Below, in pieces: positions 46,776 to 58,380 of a stretch of DNA of 64,000 bases (within the stretch, counting starts at the first letter, position 1; every line of letters starts with the position of its first letter). Where the stretch lies: NCBI GenBank assembly GCA_026874595.1, contig CM049314.1:29771729-29835728 (forward strand), written 5' to 3'. The stretch is from Sipunculus nudus. Lineage: Eukaryota; Annelida; Sipuncula; Golfingiida; Sipunculidae. A program made the translations under genes and the position numbers. The notes below the pieces were generated by a model. The model was not told where the DNA came from and did not search any database. It saw only the letters and a program-made list of their open reading frames with translations.

Positions 46776-47487
46776 TCATAACACAAAATTAAAGAATTAC
46801 ACGACCATCAGGGGCACCAATAATACACGAAATCTCATATAGTTTTCACATGTATACAAGCTGGGTACAAAAAGGTATCAGAAAAGATCCGAAAAAGGTA
46901 AAACAAAAAATGGTACATGAAAATATATATATAAACCAGGACAAATGTCATAAATGCATTAATAGTATAAGAAGTCACATATTTTAAGCCAGCATTGCTG
47001 AGGATATTATCTCTTAGTGATCTCATTTACCAAGGTTAACATACCATTAAAGATCTCTTTAAAAAGTCAGATTTCTGTCAGATTATTTACAAGACATAAC
47101 GACTCATTTTAAGGAGAGGAGATAATCGTTTAATAACCAGATTGTACATATATTGGTAGAGCCACGTCAGACATATATAAACACACCTGATATACTGTGA
47201 ACATATTGCACAAATTTATGCAATAAACCTGTAACGCCTGTATAAGTATATACATATAGTGTTCAGTGTAGAGGAGGAGTCACAAGATCTATTTGATAAC
47301 AAAGGTTACTGAGTACACGACTCTAACAGAAACATGTTTAACAAACCACAAAGTGGCCACATGTGTAACGTCTACAATTAATTTGAATTTAAATGCCCAA
47401 CGACCGAGCCGCATACGTGTTGTTAAACTTGTACGGACATGTTGAGGGTGAGGGCGGGTACACATGTCAAGGTACAGTTTTGTACTT

Positions 47488-47544
<57 letters not shown>

Positions 47545-48555
47545 TGCAGTTTTTATATATGCAGTTAACTGGTTGAAACTTACTGCGCCCCGTTATATAC
47601 GAACATTAAAAGCTGTGATAAACAGCAGAAGTGGATCCATGCAGGGTGGGTGCGTCTAGGGGCTCCGGACCATTCCCCCCCCCCCCCCTCTTTTTTTCCT
47701 TTTGTTATTTTGATTACAATAAACCCAAATATAATGGAGTCTATATTCCAATCAAAGAATATAAACTATATTACAATATACAGAAGACAAAGGTTTAATC
47801 CTTACGGGGGTTAAATGTTTATCAAAGAAACTATTACAACTTTTGAAAATATTGGGATAATATCAATTTACTAATTTACAAATAACAATTACTATACACT
47901 CCATATTAAACTATGAATATGACATTGGAAAAGCACTGAAGTGGAGATCGGAATCTAAATGATGGTTTTGGTATGTATATCCATCCATGCAGACTAAAGG
48001 AAAATTAAAAGACAAACGATTTAGAAAACTTAAGTAAAATAAAAAAAAATGAGTTTATGGTTCGTCTGTATCCATTTGCAAGGTTACGAATAGTAGAGCT
48101 CTTACCCTATTATTTTTTTACATATGCCCTTCAATTCCTATGTACTTTGTATCGGTCAATGGCTTACTAGAGGTATAACAGGACTGTCCCCCCCCCCCCC
48201 CCCCCTCCAGTATATATGGACTGAGTTTGGTTAAGTGTTCCTTAGTATTGAATAAACTGCTGCATTGCGACCTCTTTAATTATACATTTTCTGAAAGCTA
48301 AGAAGATTCGTTATATTTAATGAACTAGAAACTTTTGTTTGAAATATGAATACCTTTGGTAGGGCATGCATGATCTAATTTACAAACGTCATCTATACAT
48401 ATAAATTATCTTATTCAAAATTAATCGCAACAAAATATTTTCTTTTTTTTTTGGCAATTTACCACAATTGACCACTATACAAAGTCATAAATTTAATTGG
48501 TATCAGGGTATCTACTCTTTTGTTCTGCTCCATAATTTACTATACATATGTAGTT
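46776..48555. other. Intronic spacer with microsatellites
   Basis: Contains (TA)n at 47,490-47,536, a C-rich homopolymer at 47,678-47,689 and another at 48,188-48,205. No exon with paired splice sites was found. Confidence 0.4.
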
Positions 48556-48556
48556 A

Positions 48557-48609
<53 letters not shown>

Positions 48610-48641
48610 ATTTTGTTTATTATTATTATTATTATTATTAT
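48556..48641. repeat. (ATT)n microsatellite
   Basis: Two ATT runs split by ACATTTTGTTT, adjoining the left end of a MITE. Confidence 0.9.
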
Positions 48642-48642
48642 A

Positions 48643-49069
48643 CTGTGGTTGGCTTCATATTCGTCTGATATTTCGCGATTTCTCCATTTTTATTTTTTTC
48701 GCGAGGGTTTCATTTTCGCGAGCTTACCAGAACCCATATCAAATCTTTGGTATAGCCATATCTGTGTGTATTATAAAATGAGAATAAGTCATGATTTTGT
48801 GATATTCTTCTCATATAGCGATGGGCCCGTACACACAGCACAGGTAGTTCAGTTCAAATTTAAGTGAACGTTTTCCCTATACCTGCATGGATGTAATTTA
48901 TTATAACATTTCTCACTGTTCTAACCTATTCCCACACAAGTATTGGCGACACTAAATAAGAAGGACATACTCATTTTGCAAATTATTCCTGAGGGTTTCA
49001 TTTCGCGATTATTTCCAATTCGTGAAGATCGCGAAATTAAAACCCTCGCAAACAAAAAGGCAACCCCAG
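48643..49069. mobile_element. Mariner-type foldback MITE, 427 bp, TA duplication
   Basis: The left end CTGTGGTTGGCTTCATATTC and right end (complement) CTGGGGTTGCCTTTTTGTTT share CTGnGGTTGnCTT, each flanked by TA. Internal arms carry TCGCGAGGGTTTCATTTTCG and its inverted counterpart GCGAAATTAAAACCCTCGC. There is no coding capacity. A partial copy of its left half lies at about 26,402-26,460. Confidence 0.6.
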
Positions 49070-49644
49070 TATACATATATAGTAGTAGTAATAGTAGTAG
49101 CGGTAACACAGGTGGCAGCAGTATGTAGTCGTGGCTTTTACATGTAAGACAATATATTGAATCAATCGTATTTTATTAATGATTTTTTCAAAGTATAAAT
49201 TAGTATTAATATTAGTATTAGAATAAATATAAGTACATGTATTAGTACAATTATTTTTAGGAGAAGCAGTAGTACTGTAGTATATAATTATTGTATCAAC
49301 TTAAGTATTATTCAATATAGCCGTGGCATTCGATTTAAAATTTTAATTGTTATTTTTATTTAAATTTAAATTGTATTTAAAAATTTAAAATTATTGAGTC
49401 CGATAATAATTTAAATCTTTATGGTAAATTTTAACATTTTACCATTTCATAAATCAAGATTATAAAACAATTATACAGTGGTGCGGATGATCTCAAAATT
49501 ACCTTATTTTTTCACTAATACGTGAAAATATTATTTTCTTTTCTCGTGTTTTCAACTTTGAATGCATACATTTATTTAAAACATCTATATCAAATAAACA
49601 TCTTTAATGAAATCTTAAATGCACATTTCTGTATCAATTGCATT

Positions 49645-49648
<4 letters not shown>

Positions 49649-49690
<42 letters not shown>
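49649..49690. repeat. (TA)n microsatellite
   Basis: About 20 TA units. Confidence 0.95.
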
Positions 49691-49695
<5 letters not shown>

Positions 49696-50068
49696 GTATT
49701 TAAATATTCCTCCATAAATGTTTTCATTAAATTTGTCGAATTTCCAGTCATTACACGAAATGCCAATAATTTCTGGATGGTATATATGTATGTTAATTAC
49801 TGTTGATCTGATGTACAAATAATATATATATAATGCAATAATGGTTTTGTCTATTTAATCCGCTTTTCAAATTTTTGTCATAATGTGAAATTGTCCTTAA
49901 CATCTTCTGGGGATTAAGGTTTCTTTTATCAGCTTTTCAACATTTCCACACTTGAAAACTTATTAAAGCAACGTGAAATATAATGTTGAATAAAGAGTTT
50001 TATAAACTATGGTTTTGAGCAAATTAGACTTCAACTTATAATACAGGAATCTACTTTTATTGTTAATG

Positions 50069-50070
<2 letters not shown>

Positions 50071-50142
<72 letters not shown>

Positions 50143-50182
50143 CCTTGTGGGAAGATATATTAATAAAATTAGTGGGCAGTTT

Positions 50183-50215
<33 letters not shown>
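50071..50215. repeat. Two (TA)n tracts flanking a repeated CCTTGTGGGAAGA
   Basis: TA runs at 50,071-50,140 and 50,187-50,215. CCTTGTGGGAAGA follows the first run at 50,143 and the second at 50,221, so tract plus flank were duplicated together. Confidence 0.85.
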
Positions 50216-50220
<5 letters not shown>

Positions 50221-50232
50221 CCTTGTGGGAAG

Positions 50233-50252
50233 AGGTCATGGGTCAAAGGTCA
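50233..50252 (+). promoter_or_regulatory. Triple nuclear-receptor half-site (tandem DR1)
   Basis: AGGTCA-T-GGGTCA-A-AGGTCA: three half-sites each spaced by one base, the arrangement bound by RXR- or HNF4-type receptors. It lies 129 bp upstream of the plus exon at 50,381, within an intron of both genes. It may be chance, but three ordered half-sites are uncommon. Confidence 0.3.
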
Positions 50253-50380
50253 ACTGCCCATAATCTGTGGGACGTTTTATATATATTTTACCACTGATTG
50301 AAATAAAATTTTAAAGTTATATATAGGTAGCCAGAGTGTGTGGGAGTAATTATATTTATTTTTGGTTTTAATATTCTCAG

Positions 50381-50433
50381 CAGAAATGGTACTTCCCACA
50401 AAGCCGGTAGCTGGACGACTGCCGGCAAACCAG
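50381..50433 (+). CDS. Plus-strand candidate gene, 53-nt exon
   Basis: Acceptor GGTTTTAATATTCTCAG and donor ACCAG|GTAATT. Entered in phase 2 from the exon at 44,089 it reads RNGTSHKAGSWTTAGKP and leaves in phase 1. Entered in phase 1 it is also open (EMVLPTKPVAGRLPANQ), with an ATG in good context, so an alternative start or isoform is possible. The splice sites are convincing; the frame is not proven. Confidence 0.4.
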
Positions 50434-50448
50434 GTAATTCATGTATAT

Positions 50449-50449
<1 letters not shown>

Positions 50450-50494
<45 letters not shown>
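50450..50494. repeat. (TA)n microsatellite
   Basis: About 22 TA units, just after the exon at 50,381. Confidence 0.95.
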
Positions 50495-50498
<4 letters not shown>

Positions 50499-50600
50499 TC
50501 TTGCAACATGCAATATAAAATAAATATAAGAATATAGCATTTGAACAAATATAATATTAAACAGTATTATATGTTTAAGATATTTATTTCTTATACTTAC

Positions 50601-50623
50601 CTTCATATTGCTACTTAAATGAT
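50601..50623 (-). CDS. Minus-strand gene, 23-nt exon
   Basis: Perfect donor AAG|GTAAGT and acceptor TCAATGACTTTCAAG. Entered in phase 1 it reads HLSSNMK and leaves in phase 0, as the exon at 41,433 requires. Together with 54,567 it extends a leucine heptad pattern. The ATG inside it is the first after an in-frame TAA, so it could alternatively be the start codon of a shorter protein. Confidence 0.35.
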
Positions 50624-51369
50624 CTTGAAAGTCATTGAAGTTTTATTGAATATAATAAAACCAAAACTTATCTTCTTGCATTATAAAATAAAGAATAAAG
50701 CATTTGAGCCAATATAATATTATTTAATTTTCTGTACACAGTTTACTGCACATTCCGAGAAGTTTACATAGGCAAAGTCTCTATAAATGTTTTTGCATGC
50801 ATACATGTTATATCAAATACCGCTTATATATGTAAAGGTCTGCCTCGGATATTCGTTACAATGAAGTCATGATGGAATATACATAAAAATAAACATATTG
50901 AGTATGGAATATTAATTCTAGTATTGATCTTTTCCTGTTATTCATGGAAACTAAATCAATTGCTGAATCAAAATTATAAAATTCAATTTTAAGTTAGAAA
51001 GAAACACTGAGAGGGAAAAAAATAAATACAGGAGAGTCTCAGAAATGGTCATATATATAGTTTAATATCATACCACTAAAAAGGAGTTTGCTGTTGCTGG
51101 ATCCTTCAAATAGTGCACTATACAAAAAAAATATTTTTATTTTAAAATATCATGTGAAAAAGAAGTAAATTTAAAGAAATATATACACAGTCATGAGCAC
51201 TGTACCAGGGTAGAAATAATACTTTATGCTGGGATCTTATGTGCACTTGAAACAACTTTTAGATTTATTATAAATTTCCAATTTTTCTAGTAATTGTTAC
51301 CTTATTAGTCCTGGGGCAAATCCTAAAATTTCAAGTTTTGCTGCATCTCCCCCCCTCCCCCGGTCATTA

Positions 51370-51830
51370 TAGGGTTTGATGCCATTTTCTGTTAAAGTAA
51401 TTCATGGAACTCATATTTCAAAACATTACCCCTCTGGATAAGTGTCCAAAAGGCTTGATTTCGTCAATTTTATAAACTAATAACTCGGTACATAACTTCT
51501 TGAAAATATATGGGTTAATGTCAAGGGTTCACTCTACGATATTGTTATGTGGAGATTTTTTTTTTTACTGAATTCAAACAGAGCTACCACTTACTTTAAT
51601 TTGATGTGTTAAATCCATTAAAATTAATTTCAAAACTCTATTTTGAATTTTTAACCTTCAAATTTAAAAATTAAAAGTTTAAAATATAAACAGGCATATA
51701 ATTTTATAATGTTACTGTCATTTGGGATATATAGATAGAGGCAAGATTAGTTCTAATCATCAATTTTATGAGCCAAATGGATTTAAAACGTTACTTTTGT
51801 CATCCAGCGTATTTCAAGCCTTAAGTTTGC
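51370..51830 (+). repeat. Inverted repeat pair, left arm
   Basis: Words such as TTTCAAAACATTACCCCTCT, GGGTTCACTCTACG and ATGAGCCAAATGGATT reappear in reverse complement and reverse order at 56,190-56,590. The arms lie about 4.4 kb apart. Confidence 0.65.
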
Positions 51831-52633
51831 AATTGCAAAATTACAAAAAAAAACACATTTCTGCTTTGCACCCTAAACGTATATAGCATTTAGAACTATG
51901 TATATATTTAGGATGTATATATTTTTTATTGATTTATCAGTTTTGTGACACAGGCATTACCTGAGAAAAAATAGCACTAACTTTAATAATATGAAGTGGC
52001 GTGTCAAAAGCAAACGCTTAAATTATCCGCCCCTGAGGTTTGAAAAATAATTTTGAAAAAGAGACAACCAAACGGGGGATGTTCTTCTATGGCTGAAACC
52101 ACTGGGAGGCGAAGTAATTTAGTTTCATAAAACAGATCTGAACATGAGCATTTGCATGCAATGTTGTAAGTTAAACATAATATATCCCATAGTAGAGATG
52201 CTACTCATAATTTAGAAATTAAAACATTTAAATCGGATTTTTTTTTCGTCAGAAAGACTGACATTTTTAGCTAAATCATTCATTTTTAAATTTTAATCAA
52301 AAACACATTTTTGTTTATATTTGATTGAAACCTCTGATTGAAACCTCCTAGAGTTTCTATATTTATACCGAGAATTCCGCGAGACTTGGACAGATTACAT
52401 TTGGCTCTATTTTCCATTCCTTTTAAATTTTGGAATCAAATTAAATGTTAAACGTTTAACTTTTATTATCAACATATAATTTTTAAAAGTCCGGAATTAA
52501 TCAGAATACGAGTCCAACATTTTGATTCGGATTGTGAACATACAAAATAAGAAAGAATGAATAAACAGCCCATTCATTGGACTAATTAAAAACCATACAC
52601 CTGTTCAAATCTTAGGCAAAGCTATTAGCTGGG

Positions 52634-53000
52634 TTAGGGGGTCTGGATGGCTGTAAACTTGAATTGAAATGAGAGGTAATCATTGTTATTAGGAAATCGG
52701 GTTTTTGGCTGGCATGACTGGGGTCTGGTCAAAGAATCCAAAGACAATGAACAAGGAAACAAGTATAAAGGTTCTCTAATGGTAAAGTCTCTTGTTATCA
52801 AATTAGTTTTGCTCTCCATTTCAGTATCATATCGAGCCTTGGATGGAATTGTCAGAAATTTCAAGAAATTAATGATTTTTTTTTTATTACTTTTGAAAGC
52901 CAAGTTTGCATGACGGTTCTAGAGTATAGGTCAGTATAAGTGGCGGTTCATAGAGACAGATGCAGATGAACGAAATCCCGTTGTGTTTCCAGTTTAATGA
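52634..53000. other. Exon-like acceptor with open tail, unresolved
   Basis: A strong acceptor (GTTTTGCTCTCCATTTCAG) at 52,825 opens a plus-strand frame. Entered in phase 1 it ends at TGA (52,911-52,913) with a hydrophobic tail. It could be an alternative last exon of the plus gene after 50,433. No poly(A) signal was confirmed. Confidence 0.2.
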
Positions 53001-53261
53001 CAATTTCACTTTGCTGCATGAATATTTGAAAGAGAATACCTGTTTACTGGTATAATATATACCTTTGTCCTTTTTCGCAACTACTCGTCAGGGGCACCTT
53101 AGATCAGCACTTTTTCTAAAATTTCAAACCATAAATGTTATACTGAACACATGCTGATCCTTTGATGTCTTAAGGTATTAACATATATTTTTTACATCAA
53201 CATGCGTTAATTCCGAAAACGATAAATGTCAATAAAATGCTGCTCATAATAGACATTTGAC

Positions 53262-53636
53262 CTAGAGCAGGTGGAACTGTATTGTTGTGAATCTTTGTAC
53301 ACTGACAGCTATACTGTCTCCCCCCCCCCCAACGTGAATGGAAATTATATACAGCAGATAATTAAAAGAAAGTCCAAAATATAAAGAATATTTGACGTCA
53401 AGGTTAAACGTGACAGATAAGGCTGTTTTGTGGTTAATGAGGTTTGTTAATAATTCTTTTATATTTCTGATCCATTGGTTCTCCGAAAAAAAGACTATTA
53501 ATAACCCTCCTTTTTCATTGTACAACAATTCTGCATCATCTTGGGTATCTGCAAAATATCTGAGAACTGTCGACACACCAAATTGTGAGATTATCATTGA
53601 AGCTATCGCTTTGGAGCTGGTCTCTTGTATGTACAC
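53262..53636 (-). CDS. Unrecognised 124-codon ORF
   Basis: Starts MYIQETSSKAIASMIISQFG and includes FADTQDDAELLYNEKGG and FFSENQWIRNIKELLTN. The composition of the first 80 residues is protein-like and has no dinucleotide origin, but no domain was recognised. The antisense frame is also open for 82 codons. It could be an exon, a transposon fragment or chance. Confidence 0.2.
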   Translation of the reverse strand: MYIQETSSKAIASMIISQFGVSTVLRYFADTQDDAELLYNEKGGLLIVFFSENQWIRNIKELLTNLINHKTALSVTFNLDVKYSLYFGLSFNYLLYIISIHVGGGGDSIAVSVQRFTTIQFHLL

Positions 53637-54054
53637 TTAATCGAATGAATCCCTACATTGTGTAAATTAAGTGAAATTCTGAAGGATTGATTGGGCATTA
53701 TTTGCATGTTTCTCGTGACTCGAATATCTGTTTTCTTTCAATGTATGTGAGTATGTCCGAGAAGATTTGTAAAGAAATCCGTCTATTTGCAATTTCAAAC
53801 GGCTGGAAGGATATTATAAAAAGACCAGCCACGAAACTAAGTCCGAGTCATATTCATCAGAGCTAAAAGAAATAAAACTAGTTTATATGGAAGAATCATT
53901 CATTTCTTGCCTTTCAGTTAATATATCCTTTTTTTAATTTTATTAATAATTTTACCTGAGACGTTTCATGGAACATATGATAGGTGGTAATGTGAATTAA
54001 CAGAAGAAAGAACAGTTGTATAACATTAATCCATAATATTATTTATTATAATTA

Positions 54055-54464
54055 TTTTTGGTGGAGGTAACCGCCTCAATTTTTTTATGCTCTCTTATCT
54101 AGCACATCTAGTAAATCTACAGAGTTCCATTTCGGTTTGGGACTACGTGACAGGGCGTTAGCACTCGCTTCATATCAGATTATTTTTGCATCCTAAATCC
54201 ACCCAGGCTTGGTGTCTACCGCACCTACGGGTCCTGGGTGCTTAATCATCCCCAAGCTGGGTCATTACACCGAGGAACCCCCAAATGACGCACTCGACTG
54301 TGAGTGATACACAGTTGTGGGACACAGCCTTCCCCTTAAGCCTGCAGAGCACTCAACCTGGCTGGGGTCCGACCGTGAAAATCTCACCGCCTCGCCTCAG
54401 ATTTGATCTCACGACCTCCCGGCTTTGTGTCCTGTGCTTTACCCCTAAGCCACAGAAGCCGGTT
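54055..54464 (-). mobile_element. tRNA-derived SINE, second minus-strand copy
   Basis: Same family as 35,762-36,136: A-box-like TGGCTTAGGGGTAAAGC and B-box-like GAGATCAAATC at the right end, and GGAGGTAACCGCCTC at the left. It is more diverged, with a short internal insertion near 54,370, and lacks an exact target duplication, so it is older. The 60-codon plus ORF over it is incidental. Confidence 0.8.
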
Positions 54465-54566
54465 TAAACCATATTATCATCTGACTATCTCTCTATCTGA
54501 CTCTGTTCAGTAAAGCTTGTTTAAACGTGATTTTGATCCCAGCTATCCAGTCTGTGAGTGTCTTAC

Positions 54567-54595
54567 TCTGAAGTTTGCGGAACTTATGCTCCAAA
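54567..54595 (-). CDS. Minus-strand gene, 29-nt exon
   Basis: Acceptor TGACCTATATTTACAG and donor TTCAGA|GTAAGA. Entered in phase 2 it reads LEHKFRKLQ and leaves in phase 1, fitting both neighbours. The residues are typical of a coiled coil. Confidence 0.35.
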
Positions 54596-55159
54596 CTGTA
54601 AATATAGGTCAGTAAACAGGTCCATTAGTAAACAGGTCGCCTGGGTACCATCCATGGCTTAAAGCTTTACACAAATTACTATAAAATCAAGAGAACGTTT
54701 GATAATTTAAATTTAAGATTTAATGGTTTAAGCTAAACGTAAAGATAAACTTTGCTCTCCTCTGGGTCGGCAGTTTTTTTTTTTTTTTTTTTTTCACACA
54801 AAGCCTATGGCCTGAAATTTGTCCAAAATAAGGTTCCCTTCTGAATGCTTACCTACACGTTTTTTATGTAGATTTGCAATTTCAGATTTTAAATTTGATA
54901 AACTAAGTCTAACGAAAGTAAAACAAACAAATAAGATTTTTTTTATGATATAATTACACTGAAGTTTTGCTGTCCTTCCGGACAAAATCCATAATTTACA
55001 CAAGATGCAAATGTATACATTAAATATAAACATATTTTATAACATTTTAAGAATAATTTGGAGATTAAAATGATGTCACAGTTTAACTTTAGGAAGGCAT
55101 TTCATTGAAAGGGTTTAAAAAAACTAAAACCAGAAAGATAAGCTATTTATTTATTTTCA

Positions 55160-56150
55160 AAATAAATCAAAACGCCCTTGCTGTCCTACCGGCTTTACTT
55201 ATGACGTGTACATCCAACATGTGCATATTTTAAGTTCAAATGGACTATTTTGTAAGATACGAAATGTCATGACACCATTTCATTGGTTTCTGTCTATTAG
55301 ATTTTATGTTAATTTTTTAACATTATTTACCTCAATATGAAAGTATAAAACTTGTCAATGCCGTTTGCGGAAAATGTATTGCTATGATGCCGGCTTCAAA
55401 AATGAAATTAATATTTATATACACGTACTCAAAGTTTTTAAAATAAAATTAAGAGAAGATTTAAATGCATTATATTTTGAGCTATAAATGGGAAATGTGA
55501 CTGTCCAGCAATAAATGTTTAAGACTTACCTCATCAAAATACAAATCTTATGCAAAATGTCATGACATCTGTAAATCTCCATACTAATTTTTATTTTTAT
55601 ATTTCAAATTTAAATTCAAAAATTCAGAGTTTAAGTAAAATATTTAAATTAAACGAGATTTTTATCAAATATAGAAATATAAAAAATGAGTTGTCCATGC
55701 CGTATCAGTGAAATAGTCCCACCATAATGTTAATGTGCTTCAGCTAAAAAGGTCAATTAGTGCTAAAAAATTAAAAAACGTTATTTGATATTTTTTTTAA
55801 TCCAATAAACTATCTTAAAATAATGAATTTTAAATTAAAAACGAGACATGGGACTGAATGGACTAAATTATTCGATAAAATTAATTATTAGGACTGATTA
55901 TGCCTGTTTATATCCAAAGTAATAGTATAGTTTTAAAAAATATATGCCTTTTGATATTCATATTTATGTTTATATTTATATTCATTTTAAAATTAAAAGT
56001 AAAAAATTCATTTGTAACTTCATTTCATTCGAATCAATGAAAATACGAACAAATTGCCCCATGCCGTTAATATGGAATGTATACATTAATGTTTTACTTG
56101 CCTGCACCCTTATTATAAACCAATAATCACTTATTTAATTACTTTAAATA
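55160..56150. repeat. Diverged tandem units of about 170-350 bp
   Basis: Words near CTGTCC(T)ACCGG / GTCCATGCCG recur at 54,970, 55,183, 55,352, 55,500, 55,692 and 56,057. GGACTGATTATGCC..TATATCC (55,892) matches GGACTAATCTTTCC..TATATCC (56,233). This is an old, weak array overlapping the exon at 55,530. Confidence 0.4.
55530..55568 (-). CDS. Minus-strand gene, 39-nt exon
   Basis: Perfect donor GATGAG|GTAAGT and acceptor ATGGAGATTTACAG. Only entry in phase 2 is open; it reads CHDILHKICILM and leaves in phase 2, which fits the next exon. It lies inside weakly repetitive sequence, so chance splice-like motifs cannot be excluded. Confidence 0.35.
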
Positions 56151-56189
56151 GTATAAAATTTTCAGGCCTAAAATACCCTAAATAACAAA

Positions 56190-56590
56190 AAAATACATTT
56201 TTATGGCATTTGGCTCATCAACATGATGATAAGGACTAATCTTTCCTCTTTATATCCTTAAAAAAAGTAAGGTTTTCAAATTATATACCTTTTTATGTTC
56301 AATTTTGTTAATGTTAACAATAATAAAATAAAATAAAGTTTCGAAATTAATTTAAATGGATTCAGCACATCAAAATTAGGATAAGTAGTAGCCCAGATTG
56401 AATTTAGCAGTAAATATTTCTCCACATAACTATTCCGTAGAGTGAACCCTTGACAAAAACCCATATATTTAAAAAAAAATTATTTTCAGAGGTTAGTTTA
56501 TAAAATTGCCGATTTCAAACCTTTTTGACATTTTTCCAGAGGGGTAATGTTTTGAAATATGTTCTCCATGAATCAGTTTAATAAAAAATG
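56190..56590 (-). repeat. Inverted repeat pair, right arm
   Basis: Complementary to 51,370-51,830: ATTTGGCTCATC, CGTAGAGTGAACCCTTGAC and AGAGGGGTAATGTTTTGAAA match in reverse order. Confidence 0.65.
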
Positions 56591-56608
56591 ACATCAATTA
56601 TTTTAATT

Positions 56609-56611
56609 ATG

Positions 56612-56666
<55 letters not shown>

Positions 56667-56731
56667 TAACAATAATAATAATAATAATAATAATTATAAT
56701 AATAATTATAATAATAATAATAATAATAATT
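56609..56731. repeat. (AAT)n microsatellite
   Basis: About 40 imperfect AAT units. Confidence 0.95.
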
Positions 56732-56891
56732 GCATTGTACTCGAGTTAACACCATCCGGTCCTAAATGCAAATCCGCGAGTCAAAGCAACCAGAGTTCAA
56801 GTCCCAGTCTGAGTCCTATAAGCTTGAGTCTATAAGTCGACTCGGAGAAAATTATCTTTATTTATAACTACACTGGATATTCCAGATTATC

Positions 56892-56896
<5 letters not shown>

Positions 56897-56933
<37 letters not shown>

Positions 56934-57053
56934 GTTATAGTTTACACATGTTTTAATTTTCTTCGTTGTTTTAATATATGTAGCTTCTGATGTAAGCAGG
57001 GATAAGTTTTGTATATAAAATCTTGATTTTTTTTTTATATTCTGCCAATACTT

Positions 57054-57100
<47 letters not shown>
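56897..57100. repeat. (TA)n, then (CA)n(TA)n microsatellites
   Basis: TA run at 56,897-56,926; CA then TA at 57,055-57,100. GACTCNAGTCC-type words (for example GACTCGAGATGGACTCG, GGACTCAAGTCC) cluster on both sides at 56,760-57,310. Confidence 0.85.
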
Positions 57101-57360
57101 GAGTCTCTTTCGTGTGTTCTCCCGTCTGAACGTCCTGGTTTATGTGACAGTCTGTTTCACTTGGACTCGAGATGGACTCGGTCTGGTATCTCTAGTCCTG
57201 CATCTCTGAGTTCCGATACATGTCTTTTAAGTCCAGGACCTTTCGAATCCAAGTCCGTGTCCCTCAAAAAGTGCGCTCGAGTTCGGACTCAAGTCCAGGT
57301 ATGGACTCTAGTCCTATATCATTGCTGATATAAAGGCATGTCATTTCAACACAATGTTTC

Positions 57361-57542
57361 CAAGTGGCGGAATCAGAGGGAGTACAAGGGTCCCGAACTT
57401 TTTTAACCGAAATTTGTTTAGGGTTTTAAACCAAATTTTGCGTCCTGGACCCCCTCCTTTCGGGACCAGAGGATCTTTTTAGGTTTTCTTTAATCTTCCT
57501 AGGATGGACCCTCCCCCTTCCAAAATCTTTGATCCGCCCCTG
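57361..57542. mobile_element. Candidate hAT-type MITE, 182 bp
   Basis: The left end CAAGTGGCGGAATCAGAGG and right end (complement) CAGGGGCGGATCAAAGA are imperfect inverted repeats of the CAGGGGCGGATC style seen in hAT-like elements. Flanks AATGTTTC and ATGCCTTC may be a decayed 8-bp duplication. Confidence 0.4.
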
Positions 57543-57640
57543 CATGCCTTCCTATTATTTTGTGTTGGTAATGGTCCGCCACTTTGGAGGAATAACAAAT
57601 TTCGCAAATCACCAGACTGCTGAAACCACATCATGAATAG

Positions 57641-57712
57641 TGGACAACAAGCCAGCATTACTTTTGGAAATCACTGGGATCGCCTACACCTATACCGGGA
57701 TGATAATGTACG
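57641..57712 (+). CDS. Plus-strand candidate gene, 72-nt exon (tentative)
   Basis: The donor TACG|GTAACC is good, but the acceptor region (CATCATGAATAG) has no pyrimidine tract. Entered in phase 1, as the exon at 50,381 predicts, it reads DNKPALLLEITGIAYTYTG and then MIMY. With an acceptor 12 bp later the open reading is SITFGNHWDRLHLYRDDNV. Which frame is real, if either, is undecided. Confidence 0.25.
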
Positions 57713-57846
57713 GTAACCCATATTCACATATCTGTTCTCAAATACTCATGCATATTTCCATATCCTTTATTTGGCAATATTATATCATTTATGAAAGTCA
57801 CAGTCAATTTCCGCTTTTATCGCCCACCTTCTTGAAGGAAGTGATG

Positions 57847-57849
<3 letters not shown>

Positions 57850-57896
<47 letters not shown>
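57850..57896. repeat. (TA)n microsatellite
   Basis: About 23 TA units followed by three TATTAG units. Confidence 0.95.
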
Positions 57897-57898
<2 letters not shown>

Positions 57899-58173
57899 TA
57901 TATTAGTATATTAGTATAATATATAATCATGCACAATTTATACTATACATATAAAGGGTCAGGGAATTTGTAAATTAAGTTGGTCTCTAAACCGATTCTA
58001 TTTGCATATATAACATTGTGACCACACAAAACTAAGAACATAGGTTCTCTTTAGAAATTGGGAATTATCTTTCATACGAGATTAGTGTATGTATTATCAA
58101 AGGTCGTGAAAATGTCATGGCTTAATATCGACACTGTTTCTTTCAATTTTATTTTATATCTAAATAACATGTG

Positions 58174-58211
<38 letters not shown>

Positions 58212-58259
58212 TATAGTATATATAAATATATTAACAGTTAATGAAGGTACAGGGCTATT

Positions 58260-58292
<33 letters not shown>

Positions 58293-58327
58293 TTATATAT
58301 GAAATATATAGTGTTCAGGGTTGGGTT

Positions 58328-58380
58328 CAGATGCAAATGCATTTGCATTTGAAAATGTAATTGCATTTGCATTTAAATGC
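58328..58380. promoter_or_regulatory. Cluster of octamer (ATGCAAAT/ATTTGCAT) motifs
   Basis: Three exact octamers (58331, 58341, 58365) and TGCATTTGCATT repeats lie within 50 bp. More ATTTGCAT-like words occur at 60,040-60,190 in an AT-rich context. They could be POU-type sites or simply an element-terminal repeat. Confidence 0.3.
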
